A DNA stretch of 64,000 nt, from the NCBI GenBank assembly GCA_026122225.1, contig JANEZZ010000728.1, positions 3,534,001 to 3,598,000 on the forward strand. The letters are read 5' to 3'. Origin of the DNA: Heloderma charlesbogerti. Taxonomy: Eukaryota > Chordata > Lepidosauria > Squamata > Helodermatidae. Positions 20,094 to 32,501 of this stretch are shown here, piece after piece. The first letter of the stretch is position 1. The number at the start of each line of letters is the position of its first letter. A program made the position numbers and the translations under genes. Below the pieces are notes generated by a model. The model saw nothing but the letters and a program-made list of their open reading frames with translations. It had not been told where the DNA came from and did no database searches.

Positions 20094-21279
20094 ACAAAAG
20101 AGAGAAGGAAGCTGGCATTCATGTTTGTTGCTCCCCTCCACAACATTCGCTACTGAAGAGTTTTGAAATCAAAAGCCCTGGAAATCAAGACTATTGGCTT
20201 TGCCAATTAAAAAAGCACTGGAAACTGATAGTGCCCAATGGCTTACAACATTGTTTTCTTTTGAGACCATTTTTTCCTCTAAAGATCTTTAACAACAAGT
20301 GAAGCTTTTCAGTGTCAGCTTCCCCTGTGTAAAGTTGCATGAGTCAACATTAGCTTTTGTTTATTGCGGGCCCCATCCTTCGCATAGAAGAGCACTTTAG
20401 ATTCGCATTTCCTGTTCTTTCAAACAGAAGAATGCACTTGGGGTGAAAAATAATAATTTTAGAGCAATGTGGTAATGTCAGTAGTAAACCAATCCATTTG
20501 TGTTAGTCTAAATCTACATTAGCGTTAACTGACACAGTAGAATTCTTTATGTGACTACTCAAAAAAGTAAGTCCAATGGAATTCACTGAGGCTTACTCCC
20601 AGGAAAAGAGGTGCAGGATGTAGCCTAAACACTGTTAAATGCATTGCAGATGATTAGTGGCCAAACTATTTTGAATGAATGGAGTAATAACATTAATAAT
20701 ATCATTCAAATAAATATAGTATAGAATACATTTTCCCTCTTTTAGCTTGGCCAAATCTTTATGATTGATACTAGTGAAATATAAAACTTATTAATGAATA
20801 GGTTGGTTAGGGTGTGTGCATGTTTATCCTGCCCTGCAATAGGATTTTGTGATTCCCCACCCCACCCCACCCATCCCTTTCTCCTCGTGACACTTGGTAT
20901 TAGATATGATGTCGTGAGTGTTCCGGTGCCACCTTTCAGATACCTCTGGAGTGTTATTACAAGGGTTATTTTGAACTGGTGCACACCAGAACACCACCTT
21001 TGAAATGACTGGGCTCTGCCCTAGAACATAGTGTTATGAAGTTTTGCTTTGATTATTGTCAATTACTATAGTTTTGCATAATCTGGCACTTAATGGCCCT
21101 TCCCTTAATCACTGGAAAACTCTCTTCAGCCTTTGGAATGTTGCACTGATTACAATTTAGGAAAAGGCCAAGGAGGTAGCTTGAAGCGAAATGGAGACAA
21201 TAAGCTGGATATTTAGCCAGGCAGCTGAACTTGAAGCTGCCAAACAGGGTGTGTGCAAGTGTTTCCTTGCTGTTGCTGT
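20094..21279. other. Intergenic with a weak family-D patch
   Basis: At about 20571-20636 the blocks agtccaatggaattcactga and ggcttactcccaggaa resemble a palindromic repeat (family D) seen more clearly at 45388-45475. Nothing else is recognised. Confidence 0.4.
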
Positions 21280-21360
21280 ATGGCAGCCTTCCCGCTATAC
21301 TGGCTAGGGGTAATGGGATTTGTAGTCCAACAGTACTGGTGGGCACCAGGTTGCGGACAG
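21280..21360. mobile_element. Palindromic MITE, family B, copy 4 (partial)
   Basis: The right-arm core gggatttgtagtccaacagt followed by actggtgggcaccaggttg matches the family. The left arm is degraded. Confidence 0.6.
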
Positions 21361-21716
21361 CTGCTCTACGGCAGCTGATGCACACTATTAAGGATTGTGC
21401 AGCCTGTTTTAGGAGTCTGCTTCCTTCCAACATGCTCTGCTTGTTTATTTGTAAATAAAGAAATATTATGAAGACACAATAGGTCTCCAGTGCTCTCTCA
21501 TTACAAGAAAACAGATCCTGTAAAGAGGTCAACAGTAGGATTTTCTATGAAACAACATAAAATAGGAAGAAAGAGCTTTTGAGTAGGCCTGCCGATTGGA
21601 AATCACCGTCAGCTCTCAGTCAGTTCTGTATAACTTGCAGACCCTCCAAAATGGACACAGTCCACTAGTCAGGAGGCAACAGGGGCTTGATAATGTTTTT
21701 GCTGCATGCTTAAGTG

Positions 21717-21964
21717 CTATTTATTTTTTATTTATTGCATTTATACCCCACCTTTTTTCCTCTTGCAAGGAACCCAAGGCGGCTTACATTATCCTCCTCC
21801 TCTCCATTTTATCCTCACAACAACAACCCTGTGAGGTGGGTTGGGCTGAGAGTGTGTGACTGGCCCAAAGTCACCCAGTGAGCTTCCATGGCCGAGTGGG
21901 GACTAGAACCCGGATCTCCCAGCTCCTAGTCCAACACTCTTGCCACTACACCACACTGGCTCTC
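21717..21964 (-). mobile_element. tRNA-derived SINE, near full length
   Basis: On the minus strand the element begins gagccagtgtggtgtagtgg, with an A-box-like segment, then a B box (ggttctagtcc). The body is 'gtgacttt-gggccagtcaca'-like, followed by ctcacagggttgttgttgtg-like text, the conserved ccttgggttccttgcaagag and an A/T-rich tail (tttattgcatttat on the + strand). This layout is a typical squamate tRNA-derived SINE mobilised by LINE machinery. A truncated relative is at 23722-23823. Confidence 0.85.
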
Positions 21965-22079
21965 ACAAGCTAAACTAGAATCCAATTAATACAATTAATG
22001 TACGTATTTTTGTTGTGTAAATGGAAGCCTCAGAGAAGCCTGAGCAGCCTCTGGAACCCTGGGAAGGGGAAGCTTAACT

Positions 22080-22443
22080 GACCTGGTTTGCAGGACATGA
22101 GGGTGGTTAAAAAGCCACGGTGGCTTGTTAACTACTCTGCCCATGTCAATTGCGTGCTGGCCAGATTTATATAGTTACCCCTTGCTTGCATGGCTTGTTG
22201 TGACATATGAACTTGGCCAGGGTGGGTGGTTGGGGTGGTTAACAAACCACCCAGCAACCCTAGAAAAGGACATGGGTTCTGGATGGTTAGTTAACCACCC
22301 ACCCTTGTCAGGTTCAGACATAACAACAAGCTGCACTGGCAAAGGGTAGTTATGTAAATCCAGCCGGCACACAACTGGCAGGTGCAGGGTGGTTAACAAG
22401 ACACTGTGGCTTGTTAACTACCCTTCGATCATGCAAATGGGTC
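22080..22443. mobile_element. 364-bp palindromic foldback element
   Basis: The left arm, gacctggtttgcaggacatg followed by agggtggtta ... ccacggtggcttgttaac, is mirrored on the other strand from 22443 as gacccatttgcatgatcgaa followed by gggtagttaacaagccacagtg. Inner blocks (tgggtggttggggtggttaa against taaccacccaccc) also pair, so most of the element is one long imperfect palindrome. Its ends (TGGTTTGCA) resemble those of the MITE at 9113-9447, suggesting related families. Confidence 0.7.
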
Positions 22444-22490
22444 AATATGTCATGTGAGTTGTAGCTGGCTTGGTGGGCTACACAAGTTGT

Positions 22491-22778
22491 TAGGGTGGCC
22501 ACTTATGCATCACCAGTGATTTGTATAACATTTGCTTATGTTCATGTATAGGTATAAATGCAAATTTAGAAAAATAAATAGTGTCATTTAAGTAGAAATA
22601 GAATAAATCTCAACACAGTGGGAGTACCGCAACCGGCTCAGTCTGCTGTTCAGACTGATGGTCAACTACAAGATCTCTGCTCACCACCCTTAATATGGTT
22701 ATTTATCTTTAAACTGGACTTAGACTGGACAGCCCTTCAAAAAGAGGAGTCTGTAAAGTAGGACACATGGCCACCCTA
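22491..22778. mobile_element. hAT-like MITE, relative of the 13900 element
   Basis: The termini are tagggtggccac and, at the right on the other strand, tagggtggccatg. Flanking 8-mers caagttgt (22483-22490) and caaggttt (22779-22786) match at six of eight positions. The interior contains gacagcccttcaaaaagagg and 'gtaggacac', shared with the copies at 13900 and 36212. Confidence 0.65.
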
Positions 22779-22786
22779 CAAGGTTT

Positions 22787-23721
22787 GCAGCTCCACCATT
22801 GGGATTAAAGGCAATTCTCCTCCATCAAAAGTTGCCACTTCTTGGTGAGTTTGCCCTGGCATTTTCAGTCTTAGGGATTAACCAGTAAGTAATTGCACAA
22901 TACTTAGTAATTTGTACATATTTGTAGAGGCCTTTTGCTCACACAGGCCTAAGCTGCTGCATGATTTATGCGTGATCATAAACCTGCATTTAGTTAATTA
23001 GTTATCTCAAAGGGAACACTGAATAGGAATGCAGTTTTTCTTTAGAAAATGAGTTATTTTATTTATTTAATGTTTAATTATATTTATTAATCACATTAAA
23101 AGAAATATCTAAGCAACGTACAACAATATAGTATAAGATCATAATTAAATACTGTATATTATTACAGTATACAGAAGATAATATTACCTTCCTTGGAAAA
23201 TTTGTTGGAAAAACAAGCCAGTAGCACCGAAAACCCAGAAGGGTTGGCAACTGTCTAATGTGTAGTGGTACAGAGTTCCAACTCAGGTTTCAGTGTCCGA
23301 ACTATAACGGTAACACTTTCACATACTAGAATCCCAAGCCTTTCCCATCGCACTTCACCTAAGTGCATGTATTATTATTATTTTATGTATGAGTTAGGAA
23401 ACTGATGGCAGAGAACAAAGCATTGATCTTGTACTTACATGAGGCACTCCAGAGAAAATCAGGCTTACAACTAAACTCTTATATCTCCCATTACTTTCAA
23501 TAAGACTTAGGGTGGGGTGGGGGAGTCTAACTTTATCGAGATGGTATCTATTCTAAATGACATAGCATTTTAAATATGTAGCATGTTTTATACTTTTGAC
23601 TGCACTCCTGTCTTCAGCAACATTAATGGTGAACAAGATCATTCATAATAATTATTTTGATGTTACAATTAGGGAACTGTCTGAGACTCAGGAGTCATGA
23701 CTTGGCCTTGGCTGGTTGGTA
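22787..23721. other. Intergenic, nothing recognised
   Basis: AT-rich sequence; 23040-23190 resembles a decayed LINE tail (taatyaaatayyrtatatta-like) but cannot be assigned. Confidence 0.3.
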
Positions 23722-23823
23722 TTTATTTTTATTTATTTATTATTGCATTTATATCCCGCCTTTTTTCCTCTTGCAAGGAACCCAAAGCAGCTTACATTAT
23801 CCTCCTCCTCTCCATTTTATCCT
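23722..23823 (-). mobile_element. tRNA-derived SINE, tail half only
   Basis: The sequence tattgcatttatatcccgcc, ccttttttcctcttgcaagg and aacccaaagcagcttacatt repeats the tail half of the SINE at 21717-21964 and stops at the 'ccattttatcc' block, so it is 5'-truncated. Confidence 0.85.
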
Positions 23824-24784
23824 ATGTGAGTCTGCAGCTAAGCTACAGTTTTTACTTGAGTATTTCTGAACCTATGTATGCACTGGATCAGGCTCATTCC
23901 AATGAATTCCATTCAATGAAACCAGGAGTGAGAGTTCCTGCACCTTTGACCCCACGTGACATTCGTTTCCTGGCTAAACTGGTTATGTACCTGAAACTTT
24001 CTCAGGTAAGCAAACGGATTGATTGAGACTTGAACTCTCGATTTCAAGGCATTGAAAGTAGATGAACTTGAATGGAAAGTTGTTTATGAGTCAGGTAAAC
24101 ACTGACTCCATTGCCTTTGAAATAGGTTAACAACTTAAAAGTTGCACAAAACGCTTATGTGATGATATATGTGTATGATTACGTGATTATATATCAACAT
24201 AACAATTACCTTGCTGGATCAAACGAAGATCCATCTTTCATTCGCTTTCCAACAACAGCCAACCAGATACGGGTATTGCAAAAGAGGGCATGAATTTGAT
24301 GGTCTTTCCTGTTGTTATGATTCCAGTATTCAGCAATATACTTACTGCCTCTGTTGGGAGGCTGTATATTATTTGATAGCCAATAGGTGTAAGCAAACGT
24401 GGGTTTCTGCTTGCAATGGCAGCTCCTCTTTTTGCCTGTGTTTGGGGCGTAGGGGGAACACAAACATTCCAGTGGCTATTACCATGGCAGCAGGAACATC
24501 TCTGGCACAGTGTACTGGATTGATTCCCTGCTCCTTTCCCGCTCCCCGTCCAGCCAGTTAGGATGTGGCTGGGGGCAGGGACTGACTCAGGCAGAGGGCA
24601 AACCTCTTCCCTCTGGTCCAATTGCAGGTGATAAAAGGCGGGTCTTTCACGGACTCAGCCATTCTGTTTTGGGCCTGCCCAACTGGACTTGCCCTCCCTG
24701 ACTTAAGCTATTGTTGCAGATTGCTATGGACGACTCAGGTTGATGGAGCTGAGAAGCAATTTTACTCAGGATCATAACTGGCTC

Positions 24785-25165
24785 CCTGGGGCTCCTTCAC
24801 ACGGGGCTTTTATTCTGCTATGGAGATTGTTTACTCACAGAAGTTTACATGATGTAGCCCTCCTCCAGGGAACCTCCCGCTCTTTGTGAGCTCTATTGCG
24901 TTGTTTTCCATTACAATGAAAGTCTGGCATTTTCCCTCCTCCCACCATGGAGGAGATATAAATGATGGTATACCATTTAAAGTCATTTTTATTGCAAATA
25001 AAACAACAATGTCACCTAGTGGCTTTGTAATGAAATACATAGAAGTTTAGGTGTGTGTTTTTTTAAAGCCACATGGGAAGGACCTAGTCTAATCCCACCA
25101 AGACTCCAGAAGCAGAAGCCCTAGTAAATAGCAGGATTTTTAGCCTTGTATGATGAAGCCCCTGC
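24785..25165. mobile_element. Family-E-like DNA-transposon repeat
   Basis: The left side reads ctggggctccttcacacggg followed by gcttttattctgctatggag; the right side ends 'tagcaggatttttagccttg tatgatgaagcccc'. These pair imperfectly as inverted ends. The internal 'actccagaagcagaagccct' block is shared with 3336-3720. Confidence 0.5.
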
Positions 25166-26109
25166 TCTTGGTTGTTTTGCCTTCCTCATACCAATTCTCT
25201 TTCAGTGCTTGCTTGTATTTCCTCTTTTGCCCCCTATGGGGCTGTTTTACCTCTTCACCCCAATGACTGAACTGCCACTGCCACTAGGGCATCATGCAAG
25301 ACCTTTAGTCCAGGGGGAGTGGGGAAAGCTCTAGGATCCCTCACACAGGAAAGGCCCCATTAAGGGAATTTGGGGGTATGGGGCCCACCTCAGGGGATGG
25401 CATTGCTACCGCACCCTGGGTTGGAGAGGTAACAGTCATGGGAATGGCGTGAACTTTTGGAGGCTGTAGTGTGACCCAGCAGATGGACTAGACTAAGCAT
25501 TACTGACAGCACACAAGTTGTCAGAAACAAGGTCCTTGCCAGAATGCCTTGCTTTGTCTCTTTGAAGCTATATAAAAGATGTGACCTTTTTCTAGCCAAG
25601 TTTCTAGTCCTGGTTGTTGTTCTCCCTTCCCTTCCCTGCCCTTGCCATGCTTTGCTCCCAACTGCAGGCACAAGGATGCTCCATTCCATTCTATTCCCTC
25701 TCCTCCCCAGTCCCCACACACATGCACAAACCCACTCACAACATTCTATGGCCACTGAGCATGCACAGTCCTCATTTGGCTTTTGGTTTGCCCTTTTGGG
25801 TATTTCCCTAAATATTTTTTGTAGTTCTGCAAACCTTGGGATTCCCTTGAGCACTCTGATGCCATACTTCCCTTTTTCTTAGTTGTCCAGTTTCATCTAC
25901 AATCCTGAGTTCACTATTAGAAGGAGTGTTATACCTGTCCCTAGTGATAGCTCTGTTCTCAAAATGTCACCTAGGAAAGTGATAGAACTTTCTTTATGTA
26001 CCAAAAAGACACCTTCAGAGCTTTTATGATGCAAAATGGTTTTAATTAGTATCTCATTGATTTAGGTCTTCAAGGTGGCTTGTAAATGTGTTTGAACTAG
26101 TGCTGTGCC
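25166..26109. other. Intergenic, one dispersed block
   Basis: 25610-25830 resembles 6930-7140 around tggccactgagcatgcacag followed by tcctcatttggct. No coding evidence is seen in this pyrimidine-rich sequence. Confidence 0.35.
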
Positions 26110-26183
26110 AAAAATTTAAAGCCTAACATGTTAGGTAATTCTTGGGGGGTGGGGAGCAAAATTAATACTCTATTGAAAGAAGC

Positions 26184-26285
26184 TGGGGAGGTAGAGAATT
26201 TCAAAGAATTTTCTAGCTGGGGAGGGGGAAGGGGTTCCATTTACCCTAAGTGTGGGAGGTGGCTGAGGGTTGTTCTTTCTGTTGT

Positions 26286-26317
<32 letters not shown>

Positions 26318-26742
26318 GAGTGCCCAGGAGACCACATAACATCGCACAGTCTCCTGAGTATTCAGGAGCTACTGCCCAGCTGAAAGCCTCTGAGCTAACT
26401 GACCCGTGCTGCTGTGAGCAAGAACGGGGCTTTTAGAGCTTTAGGGGGAAATGTGTATTTCTTGTATTTCTTATGAATTGTTGTGAACCGTCCAGAGAAT
26501 GTCAGCTAGGGGGCAGTACAGAAATGAATAAATAATAACTCTAAAAGCCCCGTTCTCTCTGAAAGTCTCTCTGCTAGGAGCCCCATGACGCTGCGATAAC
26601 AGCTAGGGATTTTTTTTTTAAAAAAAGTTAAAAAACAACAACCCCAGAACAGAACAAAGATCCCTTGTCCACTTCCTACACATAAAAGGTAAATGGAACC
26701 CCTCCCCAGGGAGAAAACCCATTGAAATTCTCCGCCTCCCTG
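26184..26742. mobile_element. Foldback element with ~105-bp inverted arms
   Basis: The left arm (26184-26287) contains tggggaggtagagaatttca, aggggttccatttaccctaa and gtgggaggtggctgagggtt. The right arm (26634-26742) on the opposite strand reads cagggaggcggagaatttca, aggggttccatttacctttt and gtgtaggaagtggacaaggg. A second inner pair, agaacggggcttttagagct (26420-26440) and actctaaaagccccgttctc (26538-26558), nests inside. A (TTG/CTG)n tract lies at 26279-26315. Confidence 0.65.
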
Positions 26743-26799
26743 TGAAGGAAGCAGAAAAAACAATGTCTCTTTCACAGGGAGGGGAGAATTTCACAAAAG

Positions 26800-27825
26800 T
26801 AGGGGGCAGAGTTCAGCACAGCATTAGTTGTTTTCAGTCTCAGTGGAGGCAGACATCCACACCAGTACATTGCCCACCTTAGAGCGAACCAACAGACTCC
26901 TTCACCCTCCACCTGATGTCCAGGATGGAGAGCCATGCCAAGGGGGGCAATACACATTCAAGGATGGCAGTGAAGTAAAAAAAGGCAAGCCTTCCTGAGA
27001 AGGCCCCTGCCCCCCGATCAATCCAGGAGTGTGGAGCTGATAACCAGGCCCACAGTAGCTGGGTGAGGGCTGCTCCCGCTGTGCAGTTCTTCCAGCATGC
27101 AGATGACATGATGGTAGCAGTGTTGGCTCCAGGTTTAGAGAGCCCTTGGGCAAGACAACCTCAGTGATTCCTCTCCCTCATTGAGCCTACCTTCTCAATG
27201 CCATTGTCACCAGCTATTGCTTCTCATCCCCTTTCTCAACATTGCTACCATGTGCTTGTTTGACAGGAGGAGAGGCAGTGAGCAAGTGGGCAGCAGCCAG
27301 AGTGAGAAGCAGATGAACAAGCAGGTTGCAATGGTGAAAAGGAGGAGAAACTCCAGGGAGCTTCTGTGGGCCCATGCAGGTTTCTGGACCCTCAGCAGTT
27401 GCCCAACCCTGCCAACTATGACACCAGCCTTGGATGGTAGTTAGAATCCTTGCAAGAAAGGGGCTGGATGGAATTGTCATCATCCCTCACTGATGGCAGT
27501 GGCTGTACTTGGTAGTGGCCATGGAGCAAGGAGCCAGCCCTACTCCAAAGCACCCACCCAGACCAAACAACGTTTGAAAAATGATGCAAGGATCATTTTG
27601 ATGGAGTTCTGCAGTTACATTTCCTGAATCAGCAATAATGGCAAGAAAACAGGATGTGGCAGAGAAAGTACCTCATTAAAGAAGTATTTCCTGTTGGGGT
27701 TTAGAACTGCTGATGCTCTTTTGGAACAAAAGTACTTCTGTCTCTAATGCTGATACTTCTAACTGATGTGTGGACTAATGATGGAAATAGAAATTGCCAC
27801 CTGAAAACGTGATTTGTGTGGGCAA
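26800..27825. other. Intergenic, nothing recognised
   Basis: Relatively GC-rich sequence with several overlapping open frames on both strands. None shows a recognisable domain or splice context. Confidence 0.35.
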
Positions 27826-27999
27826 GCAGCACTTTGATATTGGGTGCTTCTAGATGGAGGGCTCCTAGCACTAACAATTGGAAGACATTGTGCAGTTATT
27901 CAGTCTTATTTTCCTTAACGGATTTTCTGCAGTAAAAAAAAGATGGAAGAAACGGTGGGAATACACAGAGGACGGTTATGAGTTGAAGACTTTGTCATC

Positions 28000-30900
28000 T
28001 GGTTGTTGTTCAGTCGTTCAGTCGTGTCCGACTCTTTGTGACCTCATGGACCACAGCACGACAGGCCTTCCAGTCCTGCACTCTCTCCCAGAGTGTGCTC
28101 AAGTTCATATTCATTCCATTGGTGATGCTATCTAGCCATCTCATCCTCTGCCGTCCCCTTCTCCTTTTGCCTTCAATCCTTCCCAGCATCAGGGTCTTTT
28201 CTAGTGACTTTTCTCTTCGCATTTGGTGGCCAAAATATTTGAGCTTCAGCTTCAGTATCTGTCCTTCCAGTGAGCACTCAGGGTTGATTTCCTTTAGGAT
28301 GGACTGATTTGACCTCCTTGCAGTCCAGGGGACTCGTAGGTGTCTTCTCCAGCACCACAGTTCGAAAGCATCAATACTTCGGCGCTCAGCCTTCCTTATA
28401 GTCCAGCTCTCACAGCCATACATTACTACTGGGAAAACCATAGCTTTGATTATGCGGACCTTTGTCGGCAAGGTGATGTCTGTGCTTCTGACTATGCTGT
28501 CTAGGTTTGCCATAGCTTTCCTCCCAAGAAGCAAGCATCTTTTAATTTCATGGCTACAATCATCGTCTGCGGTGATCTTGGAGCCCAAGAAAATAAAATC
28601 TGTCACTGCTTCCATTTCTTCCCCTTCCATATGCCAGGAAGTGATGGGGCCAGATGCCATGATCTTCGTTTTTTAATGTTGAGTTTCAGACCAGCTTTTG
28701 CACTCTCCACTTTCACCCTCAACAAGAGGCTCTTTAGATCCTCTTTGCTTTCTGCCATTAGGGTGGTATCGTCTGCGTATCTGAGGTTGTTGATAATTCT
28801 CCCGGCAATCTTAATTCCGACCTGTGACTCATCCAACCCGGCAATTCTCATGATGTACTCTGCATATAAATTAAATAAGCAGGGCAACAATATATAGCCT
28901 TGTCGTACTCCTTTCCCAATTTTGAACCAATCGGTTGTTCCATGTCCGGTTCTTACTGTTGCTTCTTCTACAGGTTTCTCAGGAGACAGGTAAGGTGGTC
29001 TGGTACTCTCATCTCTTTCAGAATTTGCCAGAGTTTGTTGTGATCCACACAATCAAAGGCTTTAGCGTAGTCAATGAAGCACAAATAGACGCTTTTCTGG
29101 AATTCTCTTGCTTTCTCCATGATCCAGCGAATGTTGGCAATTTGATCTCTAGTTCCTCTGCCTCTTTGAAACCCAGCTTGTACTTCTGGTAGTTCTCAGT
29201 TCACATACTGCTGAAGCCTAGCTTGTAGGATTTTGAGCATCACCTTGCTGGCATGTGAAATGAGCGCAATTGTACGGTAGTTTGAACACTCTTTGGCGTT
29301 GCCCTTCTTTGGAATTGGAATGTAAACTGACCTTTTCCAGTCTTGTGGCCACTATTGAGTGTTCCAAATGTGTTGGCATATTGAGTGCAGTACTTTAACA
29401 GCATCATCTTTTAGGATTTTAAATAGCTCAGCTGGAATACTGTCATCTCCACTAGCTTTGTTGTTAGTAATGCTTCCTAAGGCCCACTTGACTTCACTCT
29501 CGAGGATGTCCGGCTCAAGTTCAGTGACCGCACTATCATGGCTATCAGGGACATTCAGATCTTTCCTGTATAGTTCTTCTGTGTATTCTTTCCACCTCTT
29601 CTTAATCTCATCTGCTTCTGTTAGGTCCCTGCCTTCTTTGTCCTTTATCATGCCCGTCTTTGCACAAAACGTTCCCTTGAGATCTCCGATTTTCTTGAAG
29701 AGATCTCTAGTCTTTCCCATTCTATTGTTTTCCTCGATTTCTTTGCATTGTTCATTTAAGAAGGCCTTCTTGTCTCTCCTTGCTCTTCTCTGGAACTCTG
29801 CATTCAGTTGGATATATCTTCCCCTTTCCCCTTTGCTTTTCGCTTCCCTTCTTTCCTCATCTACTTGTAAAGCCTCATCAGACAGCCACTTGGCTTTCTT
29901 GCATTTCTTTTTCTTTGGGATGGATTTAGTTGCTGCCTCCTGAACAATATTATGGACCTCTGTCCATAGTTCCTCAGGTCTATCAGGTCTAATCCCTGTA
30001 TATCAGGTCTAATCCCTTAAATCTATTCGTCACCGCCACTGTATATTCATAAGGGATATGATTTAGGTTATACTTGAAGGGTTTAGTGGTTTTCCCTACA
30101 TTCTTCAATTTAAGCCAACATTTTGCAACAAGAAGCGCATGATCTGAGCCACAGTCAGCTCCAGGTCTTGTTTTTACTGACTGTATAGAACTTCTCCATC
30201 TTTGGCTGCAAAGTACATAATCAATCTGATTTTGATATTGACCATCTGGTGATGTCCATGTGTAGAGTCGCTTCTTGTGCTGTTGGAAAAGAGTGTTTGC
30301 TATGAACAGCATGTTCTCTTGACAAAACTCTATTAGCCTTTGTCCTGCTTCATTTTGTACACCAAGGCCATGCTTGCCTGTTATCCTGGTGATTTCTTGA
30401 CTTCCTACTTTAGCATTCCAATCCCCTATGATGAAGAGGACATCTTTTTTTGGTGTTAGTTCTAGAAGGTGTTGTAGGTCTTCATAGAACTGATCAACCT
30501 CAGCTTCTTGGGCCTCAGTGGTTGGGGCATAGACGTGAATTACTGTGATGTTGAATGGTTTGCCTTGGATTCGTACTGAGATCATTCTATCGTTTTTGAG
30601 TTTTTGAGATTGTACCCCAGTACTGCTTTTCTCACCCTTTTATTGACTATGAGTGCTACTCCATTTCTTCTAAGGGATTCTTGCCCACCGTAGTGGATAT
30701 AGTGGTCACCTGAATTAAATTTGCCCATGCTTGTCCATTTTAGTTCGCTGATTCCAAAGATGTCGATGTTCAATCTTGCCATCTCATGTTTGACCACCTC
30801 CAGCTTACCTTGATTCATTGATCTGACATTCCAGGTTCCTAAACAATATTGTTCTTTACAGCATCGGATTTTCTTTTCACCACCAGACATATCCACAGCT

Positions 30901-31231
30901 GAGTGTCCTTTCAGCTTTGGCCCAGGTGCTTCACTCTTTCTGGCACTACTTGGAAATACCCTCTGCTCTTCCCCAGTAGTATATTGGACACCTTCCGACC
31001 TGAGGGGCTCATCTTCCGGCATCATCTCTTTTAGCCTTGTGATACATTCTATGGGGTTCTCTTGGCAAGAATACTGGAGTGGGTTGCCATTTCCTTCTCC
31101 AGTGAATCACATTTTGTCAGAACTCTCCGCCATGACCTGTCCATCTTGGGTGGCCCTACACAGCATAGCTTATGGCTTCACTGAGTTACGCAAGCTCCTT
31201 CGCCACAACAAGGCAGTGATCCATGAAGGGG
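28000..31231 (-). mobile_element. BovB (RTE) LINE copy 2, full length but decayed
   Basis: On the minus strand it runs from the 5' terminus ccccttcatggatcactgcc to the 3' acaacaacc end, 3.23 kb. An 8-bp target duplication, ttgtcatc, flanks it (27992-27999 and 31232-31239). The ORF is broken into frames at 30582-31025, 29989-30585, 29352-29720, 28603-29052 and 28010-28660, showing several frameshifts and stops. There is also a small duplicated stretch (tatcaggtctaatccct at about 29977-30015). It is older than copies 1, 3 and 4. Confidence 0.95.
28010..31025 (-). pseudogene. BovB copy 2 broken endonuclease-RT ORF
   Basis: The fragments still show, in order, the leader (TGEEQRVFPSSARKSEA), endonuclease (LGTWNVRS, ISELKW, GDWNAKVGS), RT motif B altered to GVRQGYILLPCLF, motif C (YADDTTLMAESKED) and the C-terminal region to SRTRLND. 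Motif A lies in a segment not covered by a long frame. At least four frame breaks make it non-functional. Confidence 0.9.
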
Positions 31232-31239
31232 TTGTCATC

Positions 31240-31320
31240 CAAACACCCTGTAAATGAGGCAGGAAAATGGTGTGATAAAAGCCTCATCTGGAAGCACCCA
31301 TAAAGTGCTGATCAGTGACA
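31240..31320. mobile_element. Right end of an inverted-repeat element split by BovB copy 2
   Basis: The block gataaaagcctcatctggaa followed by gcacccataaagtgctg pairs with 27826-27860 (cagcactttgatattgggtg, cttctagatggag). BovB copy 2 thus lies inside a short inverted-repeat element of about 0.25 kb. Confidence 0.5.
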
Positions 31321-31760
31321 GACAGCATTTTGTGCAAGTGTTTGTGGACGCAGCTTTAATATTTTGTTATATTCAGACGTCCATTTCTGAACTGCCTAGC
31401 ACATTGACCAGCTGTCCCAGGCTTTATATAATTAAATGGCTGAATAGAGTCATCATCATACTGCAAATATTTTTGTTGAGAGGAAGGTAACATTTTTAAA
31501 TGCTCAGTTGGCTGAAATAATATTGCTTGAGCTAAAACCCTTCATTATATGCTTCATATCTGGTAACCTAATGAGTCAAAGCAATCAATATTTGAGGTAA
31601 TAAGACTCAATTGAACTGGAAAAAAGGCATGTAGTTTTATATCTGATAACTGAGATAAGACATAGCACTGTATCCACTACCCAACAGAAACAGTGCAAAT
31701 CATGAGAAACACAACATCCATGAAACTAGTGCACTCTCAACATGGCAGACAATATCAAAT
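31321..31760. other. Intergenic, nothing recognised
   Basis: No repeat or coding evidence. Confidence 0.3.
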
Positions 31761-31769
31761 GCAAATATT

Positions 31770-32445
31770 AAAAACAATTAAGAAATAGCAAATAAAGCAG
31801 CAATAACTTTATTTGCAATGTAAACACAATCAAAAGCAGCATAAAACAAATGAGTAATTGAATGCCTGCCTGAATAAAAAGGGTTGGGGGAATATTTAAA
31901 CCGTTAACTCGGAAAACAGGAATAAAAGGAACCCACCAGATCTCTTTCAGGATAACATGCCACAGCTGTGGTGCCACTACCAAGAAAGCTTTTTGTCTAG
32001 TGTTCGCCAACTGCATGTCCTATGGAGATGAACCAGTTCTGCCCATCTTAAAGCTTAGGCAGGTTCACATGGGTGGTGGTCTCTGAGGTAGCCTGGTCCC
32101 AGGTCACTTCTGGGTTGAATTAAAGGGCTGATATTAACCTTTAGAGCCCCTAAAGGTTAACACCAGCACTTTAAACTGAGCTTGAAAACAAACAGGTAGC
32201 CAATGTGGCTGATGTAAGAACAGAGTGATATGCTCTCATCTCCATGTACCAGCCAACATTCTGGTGGCCACATTTCATACCAGTTGCAGTTTCTGAATTC
32301 TCTTTGAATTGTTGCATGCAGAGAGCCCTGCAATAATCTAGTTTCGATGTAACAAAGGCATGCATAACTGAGGCCAGGTCCACTTTCTCTAGGTGGGACT
32401 GCAGCTGATAAATCAAACAAAGCTGGTAAAAGGTCCTCCTAATTA
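31770..32445 (-). mobile_element. Ancient LINE-like interspersed repeat
   Basis: The text from gcctgcctgaataaaaaggg through caaacaggtagccaatgtgg, ggtggccacatttcatacca and agagccctgcaataatctag is a familiar vertebrate interspersed-repeat body, probably a LINE 3' region. The family is not assigned; orientation is inferred from the tail-like AT-rich left end. Confidence 0.45.
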
Positions 32446-32501
32446 TCAAAACCCTGGAAATCTAGGCACAGTGCTGGATCTAGGTTAGCATTCACTGACC
32501 T

